5,553 bases of DNA from Pseudomonadota bacterium. Lineage in GTDB: Bacteria; Pseudomonadota; Alphaproteobacteria; Acetobacterales; Acetobacteraceae. The stretch spans positions 1 to 5,553 of the forward strand of contig JAJYAF010000174.1 in NCBI GenBank assembly GCA_021779655.1. Direction: 5' to 3'. Below, one piece after another: positions 1-5,553 of the stretch. A program made the translations under genes and the position numbers. The notes under the pieces were generated by a model. The model was not told the DNA's origin, searched no databases, and was given only the letters and a program-made list of their open reading frames with translations. Numbering within the stretch: position 1 is the stretch's first letter; every line of letters begins with the position of its first letter.

Positions 1-731
1 TCATGCCCGACGGCCGAGATAAGCGGAATCGTGCAGGCGGCGGCGGCGCGCAGCACGGCTTCGTCGTTGAAGGCCATCAAATCTTCCACGCTGCCGCCGC
101 CGCGTGCCACGATCAGCACATCCGGCCGCGCGATCCCGGCCTCGGGCAGGCGGCAAAACCCGGTTATGGCGGCGGCGATCTGCGCCGCGGCCAGTTCCCC
201 CTGGACCGCGACCGGCCACACCAGGATCGGCCGGGGAAAGCGCCGGGCGATGGTTGTCTTGATGTCGTGCAGCACCGCGCCTTGCGCCGAGGTGATCACG
301 CCGATCACGCCGGGAAGCAGGGGAATCGGGCGCTTGCGCCCCGGCGCGAACAGCCCTTCCCCTTCCAGCTTCAGGCGCAGCGCCTCGATTCGCGCGAGCA
401 GCGCGCCCATCCCCGCGTATTCCAGCCGCTCGATGATCAGCTGATATTCCGAGCGCTCAGGATAGCTGCTGATGCGGCCGGTGGCGATTACCTCCACCCC
501 GTTTTCCGGCTTGAGCGACAGGCGCTGCGCCGCGCCGCGCCAGACGATGCCGCGAATTTTGGCGGATTCATCCTTGAGGCAGAAGTAAAGATGTCCGGAG
601 GCGGCGGCGCCGCGCAGCTCGGTGATCTCGCCACGCACCCTGACGCGCCCGAACGAGCCCTCCAGCGTATGCCTGATGGCTCCGGCAATTTCCGAAACGC
701 TGAATTCCGGCGTGTTTCCCAAATCGCTCAT
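1..731 (-). CDS. xseA: Exodeoxyribonuclease VII large subunit, N-terminal 243 residues (partial, cut by left edge)
   Basis: XseA is the catalytic large subunit of exonuclease VII, a cytoplasmic enzyme that, with several XseB subunits, degrades single-stranded DNA into oligonucleotides in mismatch repair and recombination. Translating the minus strand from the ATG at 731 gives 243 codons before the window edge. Residues about 8-105 match the N-terminal OB-fold that binds ssDNA (VRGEITELR at 32-40, HLYFCLKDE at 47-55). The catalytic domain follows, with [17 protein letters not shown] at 141-157 and [17 protein letters not shown] at 208-224. Asp156 and Arg210 correspond to the conserved catalytic Asp and Arg known from E. 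coli XseA. The last complete residue, His243, begins the conserved HETD-type motif. Full-length proteins run about 450-530 residues, so roughly half is missing, through the window edge and not through mutation. It is divergent from purD. No clear Shine-Dalgarno precedes the start, but no better in-frame start is apparent and the N-terminus aligns well with the family. Confidence 0.95.
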   Translation of the reverse strand, partial: MSDLGNTPEFSVSEIAGAIRHTLEGSFGRVRVRGEITELRGAAASGHLYFCLKDESAKIRGIVWRGAAQRLSLKPENGVEVIATGRISSYPERSEYQLIIERLEYAGMGALLARIEALRLKLEGEGLFAPGRKRPIPLLPGVIGVITSAQGAVLHDIKTTIARRFPRPILVWPVAVQGELAAAQIAAAITGFCRLPEAGIARPDVLIVARGGGSVEDLMAFNDEAVLRAAAACTIPLISAVGH

Positions 732-779
732 GCCGGCAAACTATGGTAGGAGCCGGCGCGAAGGAAGCAGGAGAACAGG
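732..779. promoter_or_regulatory. 48-bp divergent xseA/purD intergenic region with a nested dyad
   Basis: This gap must hold, or be overlapped by, the start signals of both divergent genes. It contains two copies of the palindrome GCCGGC (732-737 and 752-757) placed almost symmetrically around CTATGGTAG (741-749), itself a CTA/TAG dyad. A -10-like TACCAT lies on the minus strand at 743-748, only 11 nt from the xseA start. TATGGT on the plus strand at 742-747 could serve purD. I find no convincing -35 element for either, so the promoters are inferred from gene arrangement. An operator role for the dyad is speculation. Confidence 0.3.
769..773 (+). promoter_or_regulatory. Ribosome binding site of purD
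   Basis: AGGAG lies 6 nt before the ATG at 780, an ideal Shine-Dalgarno spacing. It decides the purD start in favour of 780, which also gives the canonical MRVLIIGSGGREHALAW N-terminus of the family. Confidence 0.8.
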
Positions 780-2063
780 ATGCGCGTGCTGATTATCGGC
801 TCCGGCGGGCGGGAACACGCGCTGGCATGGGCGATCGCGCGCAGCCCGCTGCGCCCGGCGCTCTATGTCGCGCCCGGCAATCCCGGCACCGCGCAGGTTG
901 CGGCCAACGTGCCCATCCGCGCGAACGATATCCCCGCGCTGGTCGCCTTCGCGGAGCGGGAGAAGATCGATCTTGTTGTTCCAGGGCCGGAGGCGCCGCT
1001 GGTGGCGGGGATCGCCGATGCGCTGACGGCGGCGGGTATCCGTTGCTGCGGCCCCGGCGCGGCGGCGGCACGGCTGGAGGGCAGCAAGCGATTCACCAAG
1101 GAACTCGCCGATGAGGCGGGCATTCCCACCGCCCGCTGGGCGAGTTTTACCGAGGCCACCGCCGCGCACGGCTTTATCGCGGAAATGGGCGCACCCATTG
1201 TGGTGAAGGCGGATGGGCTGGCCGCCGGAAAGGGCGTGGTGGTGGCCGCCACGGCGGCGGAGGCGCACGCGGCGATCGACGCCTTCATGGAAGACAGGGT
1301 GCATGGCGAGGCCGGGGCGGAAGTGGTGATCGAGGAATGCCTCGTCGGCGAGGAAGTCTCCCTCTTCGCGCTCTGCGACGGGACGGATGCGCTCTATCTC
1401 GGCTGTGCCGCAGATCATAAGCGGGTGGGCGAGAACGATACCGGCCCGAACACCGGCGGCATGGGCGCCATCGCGCCGCCGCCATGGGCCACGCCGGCGG
1501 TGATCGAGGAGGCGATGCGGCGCATCGTCCGCCCGGCGCTCGACCGGATGCTGGCGCGCGGCACGCCCTTTCGCGGCTTTCTCTTCGCCGGGCTGATGCT
1601 CACCGGGGAAGGCCCCAGGCTGATCGAGTTCAATGTCCGCTTCGGCGATCCGGAATGCGAGACCTTGCTGCCTCTGCTTGGCTCCGATCTGCTGCCCGCG
1701 CTGCTGGCGGCAGGCGAGGGGCGGCTTGATGGGATGCGGCTGGAGTGGCGGAAAGCCGCCTCGGCCACGGTGGTGATGTGCGCGGAGGGCTATCCCGGCG
1801 CCTATGCGACGGGCAGCGAAATCAACGGCCTGGACCAGGCCGGCAGCCTGCCGGGCGTGACGATTTTCCACGCCGGCACGATGCTCCAGGAAGGCGCGCT
1901 GCTGGCCAATGGCGGCCGGGTGCTGGCGGTGAACGCCGTGGGGGAAGACCTGCGCCAGGCGATCGAGCGTGCCTATGCCGCGGTGGACGCGGTGGACTGG
2001 CCGGAGGGTTTCAGCAGGCGCGATATCGGCATACGCGCCCTGCATGCCGGAGGGGCTGGTTGA
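780..2063 (+). CDS. purD: Phosphoribosylamine--glycine ligase (GAR synthetase)
   Basis: PurD joins glycine to 5-phosphoribosylamine using ATP to give glycinamide ribonucleotide, the second step of de novo purine synthesis in the cytoplasm. The 427-residue product has the usual length of monofunctional PurD (about 420-430). Residues 1-20 carry the N-terminal signature GSGGREHALAW. CCGPGAAAARLEGSKRFTK at 89-107 leads into the ATP-grasp domain, with VVKADGLAAGKGV at 141-153, EECLVGEEVSLFAL at 185-198, ADHKR at 211-215 and GPNTGGMGA at 222-230. FRGFLFAGLM (264-273) and the GARS signature RFGDPECE (287-294) hold metal/ATP-binding residues. The C-terminal domain includes HAGT (364-367) and GGRVLAV (378-384), ending in SRRDIGIRAL. 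No residue looks missing and no frameshift is seen. It is divergent from xseA, a pairing common in alphaproteobacteria, and is followed by 210 bp of non-coding DNA, so it is probably transcribed apart from the hydratase gene. Confidence 0.98.
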   Translation: MRVLIIGSGGREHALAWAIARSPLRPALYVAPGNPGTAQVAANVPIRANDIPALVAFAEREKIDLVVPGPEAPLVAGIADALTAAGIRCCGPGAAAARLEGSKRFTKELADEAGIPTARWASFTEATAAHGFIAEMGAPIVVKADGLAAGKGVVVAATAAEAHAAIDAFMEDRVHGEAGAEVVIEECLVGEEVSLFALCDGTDALYLGCAADHKRVGENDTGPNTGGMGAIAPPPWATPAVIEEAMRRIVRPALDRMLARGTPFRGFLFAGLMLTGEGPRLIEFNVRFGDPECETLLPLLGSDLLPALLAAGEGRLDGMRLEWRKAASATVVMCAEGYPGAYATGSEINGLDQAGSLPGVTIFHAGTMLQEGALLANGGRVLAVNAVGEDLRQAIERAYAAVDAVDWPEGFSRRDIGIRALHAGGAG

Positions 2064-2088
2064 TAGAATAACTGTTGGTTGGAAAAAT
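2060..2088 (+). promoter_or_regulatory. Candidate sigma-70-type promoter overlapping the purD stop
   Basis: TTGATA (2060-2065, 5 of 6 to TTGACA) is followed after 17 nt by AAAAAT (2083-2088, 4 of 6 to TATAAT). The first T of the -10 is missing, which weakens it. A start here would give a long leader of about 175-180 nt for the hydratase mRNA, starting near or in the palindrome at 2089-2098. Consensus matching by eye only. Confidence 0.25.
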
Positions 2089-2119
2089 TCCACGTGGAGC
2101 ATTGCCGCGGCGGCGCGTT

Positions 2120-2148
2120 TTGCATTTCCGGGCCGGGAAGGCTTTAAG
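2120..2148 (+). promoter_or_regulatory. Second candidate promoter for the hydratase gene
   Basis: TTGCAT (2120-2125, 3 of 6 to consensus) and TTTAAG (2143-2148, 4 of 6) are separated by 17 nt. A transcript from here would have a leader of about 120 nt including the hairpin at 2206-2237. Both this and the upstream pair are weak; at most one may be real. Confidence 0.22.
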
Positions 2149-2205
2149 AGCGTTGTTGCGCGGGGTGGAGGTTGGATCCGTCGCGCTGGCGTGGGTGGGG
2201 ATATT

Positions 2206-2237
2206 GGCGGATTTTCCGCTGCCGGCGAAAACCCGCC
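2206..2237 (+). repeat. Inverted repeat (hairpin) in the hydratase leader
   Basis: GGCGG (2206-2210) pairs with CCGCC (2233-2237). After one A·C mismatch, TTTTC (2212-2216) pairs with GAAAA (2227-2231), with two further inner GC pairs possible (2218-2219 with 2225-2226). No T-run follows directly; the nearest is TTTTT at 2252-2256, 14 nt later. It therefore resembles a leader structure more than a standard intrinsic terminator. It sits 22 nt upstream of the hydratase Shine-Dalgarno. Confidence 0.4.
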
Positions 2238-2259
2238 GGTGAATCGTAACGTTTTTGGC

Positions 2260-2266
2260 GAGGAGG
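2260..2266 (+). promoter_or_regulatory. Ribosome binding site of the enoyl-CoA hydratase gene
   Basis: GAGGAGG lies 7 nt before the ATG at 2274. It is the strongest Shine-Dalgarno in the window and fixes this start. Confidence 0.85.
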
Positions 2267-2273
2267 AACTGCC

Positions 2274-3047
2274 ATGACCTATGAAACGCTTCTCAGCGAA
2301 ACGCACGGCGCGGTGACGCTGCTGCGGCTGAACCGGCCGCAGGCGCTGAATGCGCTGAACAGCCAGGTGCTGCGCGACATGATCGCCGCCTTTGCCGCCT
2401 ATGACGCCGATCCGGCGCAGCGTTGCCTGGTGGTGACGGGCAATGAGAAAGCCTTTGCCGCCGGCGCCGATATCAAGGAAATGCAGCCCAGGGGCTTCGC
2501 CCGGATGTATGCCGAGAATTTCTTCCAGGGCTGGGAGCAGGTGACCCAGACCCGCAAGCCGTGGATCGCGGCGGTGGCGGGATTCGCGCTGGGTGGCGGC
2601 TGCGAGCTTGCGATGATGGCCGATTACATCATCGCCGCCGATACCGCGAAATTCGGTCAGCCGGAAATCAAGCTGGGCGTTGCCCCTGGAATGGGCGGGT
2701 CGCAGAGGCTGACGCGGGCGGTCGGTAAGTCCAAGGCAATGCAGATGGTATTGACCGGGCGGATGATGGATGCGGCGGAGGCGGAACGTTGCGGACTCGT
2801 GGCCCAGGTGGTGCCGGCGGCGCAGCTGGTGGAGGAGGCGCTGAAGCAGGCCGAGGCCATTGCCGGGATGCCGCCGCTCGCCGCCATCGCCAATAAGGAG
2901 ATGGTGAATGCCGCGTTCGAAACCGGCCTTGCCATGGGGCTGAATTTCGAGCGCCGGCTGTTCCACGGACTTTGCGCCACCGCCGACAAGGCGGAAGGAA
3001 TGGCCGCCTTCAACGAAAAGCGGAAGGCCAACTGGCGCGGCGAATAA
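2274..3047 (+). CDS. Enoyl-CoA hydratase (crotonase family)
   Basis: The enzyme adds water to trans-2-enoyl-CoA to give (3S)-3-hydroxyacyl-CoA, as in fatty-acid beta-oxidation and related acyl-CoA pathways, in the cytoplasm. At 257 residues it is a standard single-domain crotonase. [11 protein letters not shown] (19-29) is the N-terminal signature. [11 protein letters not shown] (60-70) supplies the first oxyanion-hole and CoA contacts, and [16 protein letters not shown] (103-118) the second. Both general acid/base glutamates known from rat mitochondrial hydratase are present: Glu111 in CELAMM and Glu131 in FGQPEIKLG, followed by [11 protein letters not shown] (138-148). This argues for true hydratase activity, not isomerase or another crotonase chemistry. 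The C-terminal helix segment ends [19 protein letters not shown] (225-243). Substrate chain length cannot be read from sequence; short-chain enoyl-CoA or a PaaF-like role are both possible. No beta-oxidation partner lies beside it. It converges on lysK with 28 bp between the stops. Confidence 0.93.
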   Translation: MTYETLLSETHGAVTLLRLNRPQALNALNSQVLRDMIAAFAAYDADPAQRCLVVTGNEKAFAAGADIKEMQPRGFARMYAENFFQGWEQVTQTRKPWIAAVAGFALGGGCELAMMADYIIAADTAKFGQPEIKLGVAPGMGGSQRLTRAVGKSKAMQMVLTGRMMDAAEAERCGLVAQVVPAAQLVEEALKQAEAIAGMPPLAAIANKEMVNAAFETGLAMGLNFERRLFHGLCATADKAEGMAAFNEKRKANWRGE

Positions 3048-3061
3048 ACGCGGGTCGCGCG
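3036..3061. terminator. Weak hairpin at the convergent hydratase/lysK junction
   Basis: CGCG(G)CGA (3036-3043) can pair with TCGCGCG (3055-3061), giving 7 bp with one bulged G and an 11-nt loop. It overlaps the end of the hydratase frame and its stop codon. On the plus strand a short TTTT follows only at 3074-3077, and on the minus strand no T-run follows. It could slow polymerase from both sides but is a poor intrinsic terminator. Nothing better is visible in this 28-bp gap. Confidence 0.2.
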
Positions 3062-3075
3062 GTAAGATATCGATT

Positions 3076-4656
3076 TTAGAGCGTGATTCCCGAAACGACC
3101 ACGCTCTGGCGCAGCGCGTCCTCGATCAGCTTCACGGTGCGCGCGATCCCGTACAGCGCGATGAACCCGCCGAAGCGCGGCCCTTCGGCCGTGCCGAGCA
3201 AGACCTGGTACAGGCAATCGAACCAGGCTTTCAGCGGCGTGAAGGGATGGCGCTTGCCCACGGCATAGACCAGGTTCTGAATGGTTTCCGCATCCGCGTT
3301 CTCCGGCAGTTCCCTGAGCGAGCCGGCGAGATCGAACAAGGCTTCGCGCTCCACCTCGGTGGGCGGCCGGAACTGCTTCCTGGGCGCCACGAAATCCCGG
3401 TAATACGCAATCGCGTAGCCGACCAGCTTCGCCAGGAACGGATAACTCTCCGGCGTCGCCTCGGGCAGGTAGCGGCGGATGAAATCCCACAGCATGCCGG
3501 GGCTGTCGGCGTTGATCACCGAGGCGAGGTTCAGCAGCATGGTGAAGCTGATCGGGCTGCCTTCCTTTTCCGGGTCGCGCCCGCCCAGTATGTGCCAGGC
3601 CGGATTGGCATGCTTGTCACCGCCGCCCTCGCGCAGCGCCGCCACGTTGGCGATGAAATCATCCGTCGCGCGCGGAATGACATCGAAGAACAGCCGCTTG
3701 GCGCGCTGCGGCGCGTGATACATGTATTGCGCAAGCGATTCCGGCGGCGCGTATTTCAGCCATTGCTCGATGGAAAGCCCATTGCCCTTGCTTTTGGAAA
3801 TCTTCTGGCCGTTCTCATCGAGGAACAGCTCATAGGTCAGTGTCACCGGCGGCTCCCTGCCCAGCGCGCGCACGATGGCGGAGGAAAGCCGCACGGATTC
3901 GATCAGGTCCTTGCCGGACATTTCATAATCCACGTCCAGCGCCCACCAGCGCATCGCCCAGTCCGCCTTCCATTGCAGCTTGGCGGAGCCGCCGGTGACG
4001 GCGGTCTCGAAACGCACGCCCGTCTCCGGGTCCACCCAGGTCACCGTTCCGCTTTCCACGTCTGTTTTCTCGATCGGCACCTGCATCACGATCCCGGTGC
4101 GCGGATGGATGGGCAGAATCGGCGAATAGGTCGCGCGCCGTTCCGGCCCGAGCGTGGGCCGGATGATCGCGACGATCGTGTCATGATTGGCGAGCACGTG
4201 CAGCAGCGCATCGTCGAACCGGCCGGAGAGGTAATAATCGGTCGAGGAGGCGAATTCGTAATCGAACCCGAACGAATCGAGAAAAGCGCGCAGGCGCGCG
4301 TTGTTGTGCGCGCCGAAGCTCGCATGCGTGCCGAAGGGGTCCGGTACCTGGGTCAGCGGCCGGCCGATGAATGTCTTCAGCATTTCCCGGTTCGGCACAT
4401 TGTCGGGCACCTTGCGCAACCCGTCCATGTCGTCGGAAAACGCCAGCAGGCGGGAGGGCAGGCCGGTCAGCTCGGTGAACGCCCGCCGCACCCAGCTCGT
4501 GCGCGCCACCTCGCCGAACGTGCCGATATGGGGCAGGCCGGAAGGCCCGTAACCGGTCTCGAACAGCGCGTGCGTCTTGTCCTTTTCCTTGAGCCGGTCG
4601 GCGACACGTTGGGCTTCACGAAATGGCCAGCTGACGGGATCGGGTGAGTCATTCAT
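3076..4656 (-). CDS. lysK: Lysine--tRNA ligase, class I
   Basis: LysK charges tRNA-Lys with lysine using ATP. This is the class I (archaeal-type, Rossmann-fold) enzyme, unrelated to the class II LysS of E. coli; class I is found in archaea, most alphaproteobacteria and a few other bacteria. The 526-residue product fits the bacterial class I length. GPSGLPHIGTFGEV at 37-50 holds the HIGH-type motif (HIGT, 43-46) and KISKSKGN at 285-292 is the KMSKS motif; both bind ATP. Between them, KLQWKADWAMRWWALDVDYEMSGKD (226-250) is the strongly conserved active-site segment of the family, cited here by position. Residues after about 300 form the helical C-terminal part that contacts the tRNA anticodon arm. 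No internal break is seen. The start at 4656 is the only Met before the HIGH motif; the upstream Shine-Dalgarno is weak (GACGAAG). It is divergent from the helicase gene, with 49 bp between starts. Confidence 0.96.
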   Translation of the reverse strand: MNDSPDPVSWPFREAQRVADRLKEKDKTHALFETGYGPSGLPHIGTFGEVARTSWVRRAFTELTGLPSRLLAFSDDMDGLRKVPDNVPNREMLKTFIGRPLTQVPDPFGTHASFGAHNNARLRAFLDSFGFDYEFASSTDYYLSGRFDDALLHVLANHDTIVAIIRPTLGPERRATYSPILPIHPRTGIVMQVPIEKTDVESGTVTWVDPETGVRFETAVTGGSAKLQWKADWAMRWWALDVDYEMSGKDLIESVRLSSAIVRALGREPPVTLTYELFLDENGQKISKSKGNGLSIEQWLKYAPPESLAQYMYHAPQRAKRLFFDVIPRATDDFIANVAALREGGGDKHANPAWHILGGRDPEKEGSPISFTMLLNLASVINADSPGMLWDFIRRYLPEATPESYPFLAKLVGYAIAYYRDFVAPRKQFRPPTEVEREALFDLAGSLRELPENADAETIQNLVYAVGKRHPFTPLKAWFDCLYQVLLGTAEGPRFGGFIALYGIARTVKLIEDALRQSVVVSGITL

Positions 4657-4705
4657 AACCGGCTTCGTCTATGGCGATTTTCCGGCTCCGTCTATACGTG
4701 GAGCC
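4657..4705. promoter_or_regulatory. 49-bp divergent lysK/dinG-like intergenic region
   Basis: This short region must serve both divergent starts. A -10-like TATACG (4693-4698, plus) ends only 7 nt before the helicase ATG, which would put the transcript start at or next to the ATG. No good -35 is found at 16-18 nt upstream. Its main feature is a direct repeat described separately. Neither gene has a strong Shine-Dalgarno here; the helicase gene has only GGAG at 4700-4703, two bases from its ATG. Confidence 0.35.
4659..4695 (+). repeat. 14-bp direct repeat, two copies 23 bp apart
   Basis: CCGGCTTCGTCTAT (4659-4672) and CCGGCTCCGTCTAT (4682-4695) match at 13 of 14 positions, with starts 23 bp apart, close to two helical turns. 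Together they fill most of the 49-bp gap between divergent starts. The spacing would suit a protein binding the same DNA face twice. It may instead be chance or a small duplication. Confidence 0.55.
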
Positions 4706-5553
4706 ATGCCGTATCTGCCGGAGAAATGCGCTTTGGTCGCGGGTTTTGGCAAAGCCACGCTGCTCACGCCCGATGGCGCGTTCATGGCCGTCCGGCCGGG
4801 CGGGGTGGCGAAGGCGCTGAACCGGCGGATCCCGCTGGTGGTTCATGGCCTGGCGACCGCCAGGCGCCTGGGCAATCCCGCCATCCAGGTTCTCGACGTG
4901 CTGGAGCTTTTCGCCTTCGCCTGTCCGGCGCATACCGTCGCGCCCAGCGCCGCCGGCCTTGCCCGGTTCCTGGAAATGACCGTGCCGGAAACCCAGGAGC
5001 AGGCGGCCGCCAGCCTCGCGCCGATTGCCGAGGCGCTGCTCGCCCGCATCGCCCTTGGCCGGATCCTGCCGATCAACCGGGACGCGGCCGGCCTTGCCGC
5101 CGCCATGGGCAAAGCCGGCTGGGGCTGGGCGCCTTATGTCCTGGCCGCGCTGGGCGCGCCCGATGCGCCGCCGGACAAACGGGCGTTCCACGCCTGGAAG
5201 TGCTTGCCCGAATGGGAGGAAACCGCGCCGCGCCCGCCGCCCGCTTCCTTCTCTGTTTCCTCGGCCGAGGCCCGCGCCCGGCTTGCCGGTCTCCTTGGAC
5301 CGGATTCGGAGCAGCGTCCGGCGCAAGCCGATTACGCCTCCGCCGCCGCGGCTGCCTTCGCCCCCCGCCACGCCGAGGGCAGGCCGCATGTGGTTCTGGC
5401 GGAAGCGGGCACCGGCACGGGCAAAACGCTCGGCTACCTTGCCCCCGCAAGCCTCTGGGCGGAAAAAAACCAGGGCGCGGTATGGGTTTCCACCTATACC
5501 CGCCATTTGCAACGGCAGATCGAGAGCGAGGCCGCTCGGCTCAACCCCGAACT
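4706..5553 (+). CDS. DinG-like ATP-dependent DNA helicase, N-terminal 282 residues (partial, cut by right edge)
   Basis: This frame is open from the ATG at 4706 to the window edge. It encodes the start of an XPD/DinG-type superfamily 2 helicase, which unwinds DNA using ATP. Residues 229-248 carry Walker A (AEAGTGTGKT, 232-241), preceded by an RPAQADY segment (204-210) that looks like the Q-motif and followed by VSTYTRHLQRQI (261-272), motif Ia. DEAH, iron-sulfur cysteines if any, and the C-terminal helicase half lie beyond the window. Residues about 8-90 resemble the N-terminal domain of alphaproteobacterial DinG-like proteins, with VVHGLATARRLG (45-56) and LDVLELFAFACPA (63-75). This is usually described as exonuclease/RNase H-like, but the DxE metal-binding pair expected near the N-terminus is not visible. 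Residues 171-186 are a Pro-rich linker. The start is chosen because no in-frame ATG or GTG lies nearby upstream; the ribosome binding site is poor. Full length is probably around 900 residues, by comparison with the family. Confidence 0.85.
   Translation, partial: MPYLPEKCALVAGFGKATLLTPDGAFMAVRPGGVAKALNRRIPLVVHGLATARRLGNPAIQVLDVLELFAFACPAHTVAPSAAGLARFLEMTVPETQEQAAASLAPIAEALLARIALGRILPINRDAAGLAAAMGKAGWGWAPYVLAALGAPDAPPDKRAFHAWKCLPEWEETAPRPPPASFSVSSAEARARLAGLLGPDSEQRPAQADYASAAAAAFAPRHAEGRPHVVLAEAGTGTGKTLGYLAPASLWAEKNQGAVWVSTYTRHLQRQIESEAARLNPE

Larger units (their letters stand above)
2064..2273. other. 210-bp non-coding intergenic region between purD and the hydratase gene
   Basis: No gene is supported here. 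The one open frame across it (ATG at 2044 inside purD, stop at 2275-2277 overlapping the hydratase ATG) has roughly even GC/AT at third codon positions after 2063, unlike the strongly GC3-biased genes around it. It also lacks a ribosome binding site. The stretch is more AT-rich than the genes at its left end. It holds two promoter-like hexamer pairs, a perfect 10-bp palindrome TCCACGTGGA (2089-2098), a hairpin (2206-2237) and the hydratase Shine-Dalgarno. It probably serves as the promoter and leader of the hydratase gene. Confidence 0.6.

Noticed and set aside
3..749. A 248-codon plus-strand open frame opposite xseA.
   Set aside because: The minus strand encodes unmistakable XseA motifs over the same bases. 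The plus product has no recognisable domain.
2206..2256. Intrinsic terminator for purD formed by the hairpin at 2206-2237 and the later T-run.
   Set aside because: The T-run starts about 14 nt after the stem and the hairpin is more than 140 nt past the purD stop. A leader structure fits better, though termination is not excluded.
2044..2277. A possible 77-residue small protein whose stop overlaps the hydratase ATG, suggesting translational coupling.
   Set aside because: Beyond the purD stop its third codon positions are about half AT, unlike the neighbouring genes. There is no ribosome binding site and the product is Gly-rich without motifs. The hydratase has its own strong Shine-Dalgarno.
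741..2966. A 741-codon open frame on the minus strand, antisense to purD, the intergenic region and most of the hydratase gene.
   Set aside because: It lies opposite two clear genes with full family motifs. Its product is rich in Arg, His, Gly and Pro with no recognisable domain, as expected when high GC removes stop codons from the opposite strand.
3062..3078. AT-rich inverted repeat TAAGATATCGATTTTA near the lysK stop as a terminator.
   Set aside because: Only about 6 weak A-T/G-T pairs around a 4-nt loop, too unstable to call a terminator.
3247..4647. A 466-codon open frame on the plus strand, antisense to lysK.
   Set aside because: It overlaps almost all of lysK, has a low-complexity Arg/His-rich product, and no family motif. 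It is a GC shadow of a certain gene.
4649..5512. A 287-codon minus-strand open frame opposite the helicase gene.
   Set aside because: The plus-strand frame from 4706 has Walker A and helicase motifs and runs to the edge. The minus frame is Gly/Arg-rich without motifs.
1..5553. A hidden mobile element, CRISPR array, toxin-antitoxin pair or defence system.
   Set aside because: Every stretch over 300 bp is covered by a recognised housekeeping gene. No transposase, phage, repeat-spacer or small toxin-like gene was found, and composition is uniform apart from the 210-bp gap.

Overview
The window is GC-rich (about two thirds G+C by eye) and carries five protein-coding genes, all of which can be assigned to a family. 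It reads as ordinary chromosome, probably from an alphaproteobacterium. The reasons are the divergent xseA/purD pair, a class I (archaeal-type) lysyl-tRNA synthetase, and a DinG-type helicase with an N-terminal domain of the kind seen in alphaproteobacteria. Acetobacteraceae/Rhodospirillales is my best guess for the family, with low certainty. I see no insertion sequence, integrase, CRISPR array, tRNA, rRNA or defence cassette, and no convincing undescribed system.

Layout, left to right. (1) 3-731, minus: the N-terminal half of xseA, exonuclease VII large subunit, cut by the left edge exactly at the His of its VGHE.. motif. (2) A 48-bp divergent gap, then purD (780-2063, plus), the second enzyme of purine synthesis. 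(3) A 210-bp non-coding stretch with promoter-like hexamers, a 10-bp palindrome and a hairpin. (4) 2274-3047, plus: an enoyl-CoA hydratase with both catalytic glutamates. (5) A 28-bp convergent gap. (6) lysK (3076-4656, minus). (7) A 49-bp divergent gap holding a 14-bp direct repeat (13/14 identical). (8) 4706 to the right edge, plus: the N-terminal part of a DinG-like DNA helicase, cut shortly after its Walker A motif.

The genes do not form one operon. There are two divergent pairs (xseA/purD and lysK/dinG-like), with the hydratase between them, so at least four transcription units are likely. The roles are housekeeping: DNA repair (xseA, dinG-like), nucleotide synthesis (purD), acyl-CoA metabolism (hydratase) and translation (lysK). 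purD and the hydratase have good Shine-Dalgarno sequences; xseA, lysK and the helicase gene do not. The two edge genes are incomplete only because the window ends. The points most worth a second look are the direct repeat between lysK and the helicase gene, the apparently degenerate exonuclease-like domain of the helicase, and the structured leader upstream of the hydratase.
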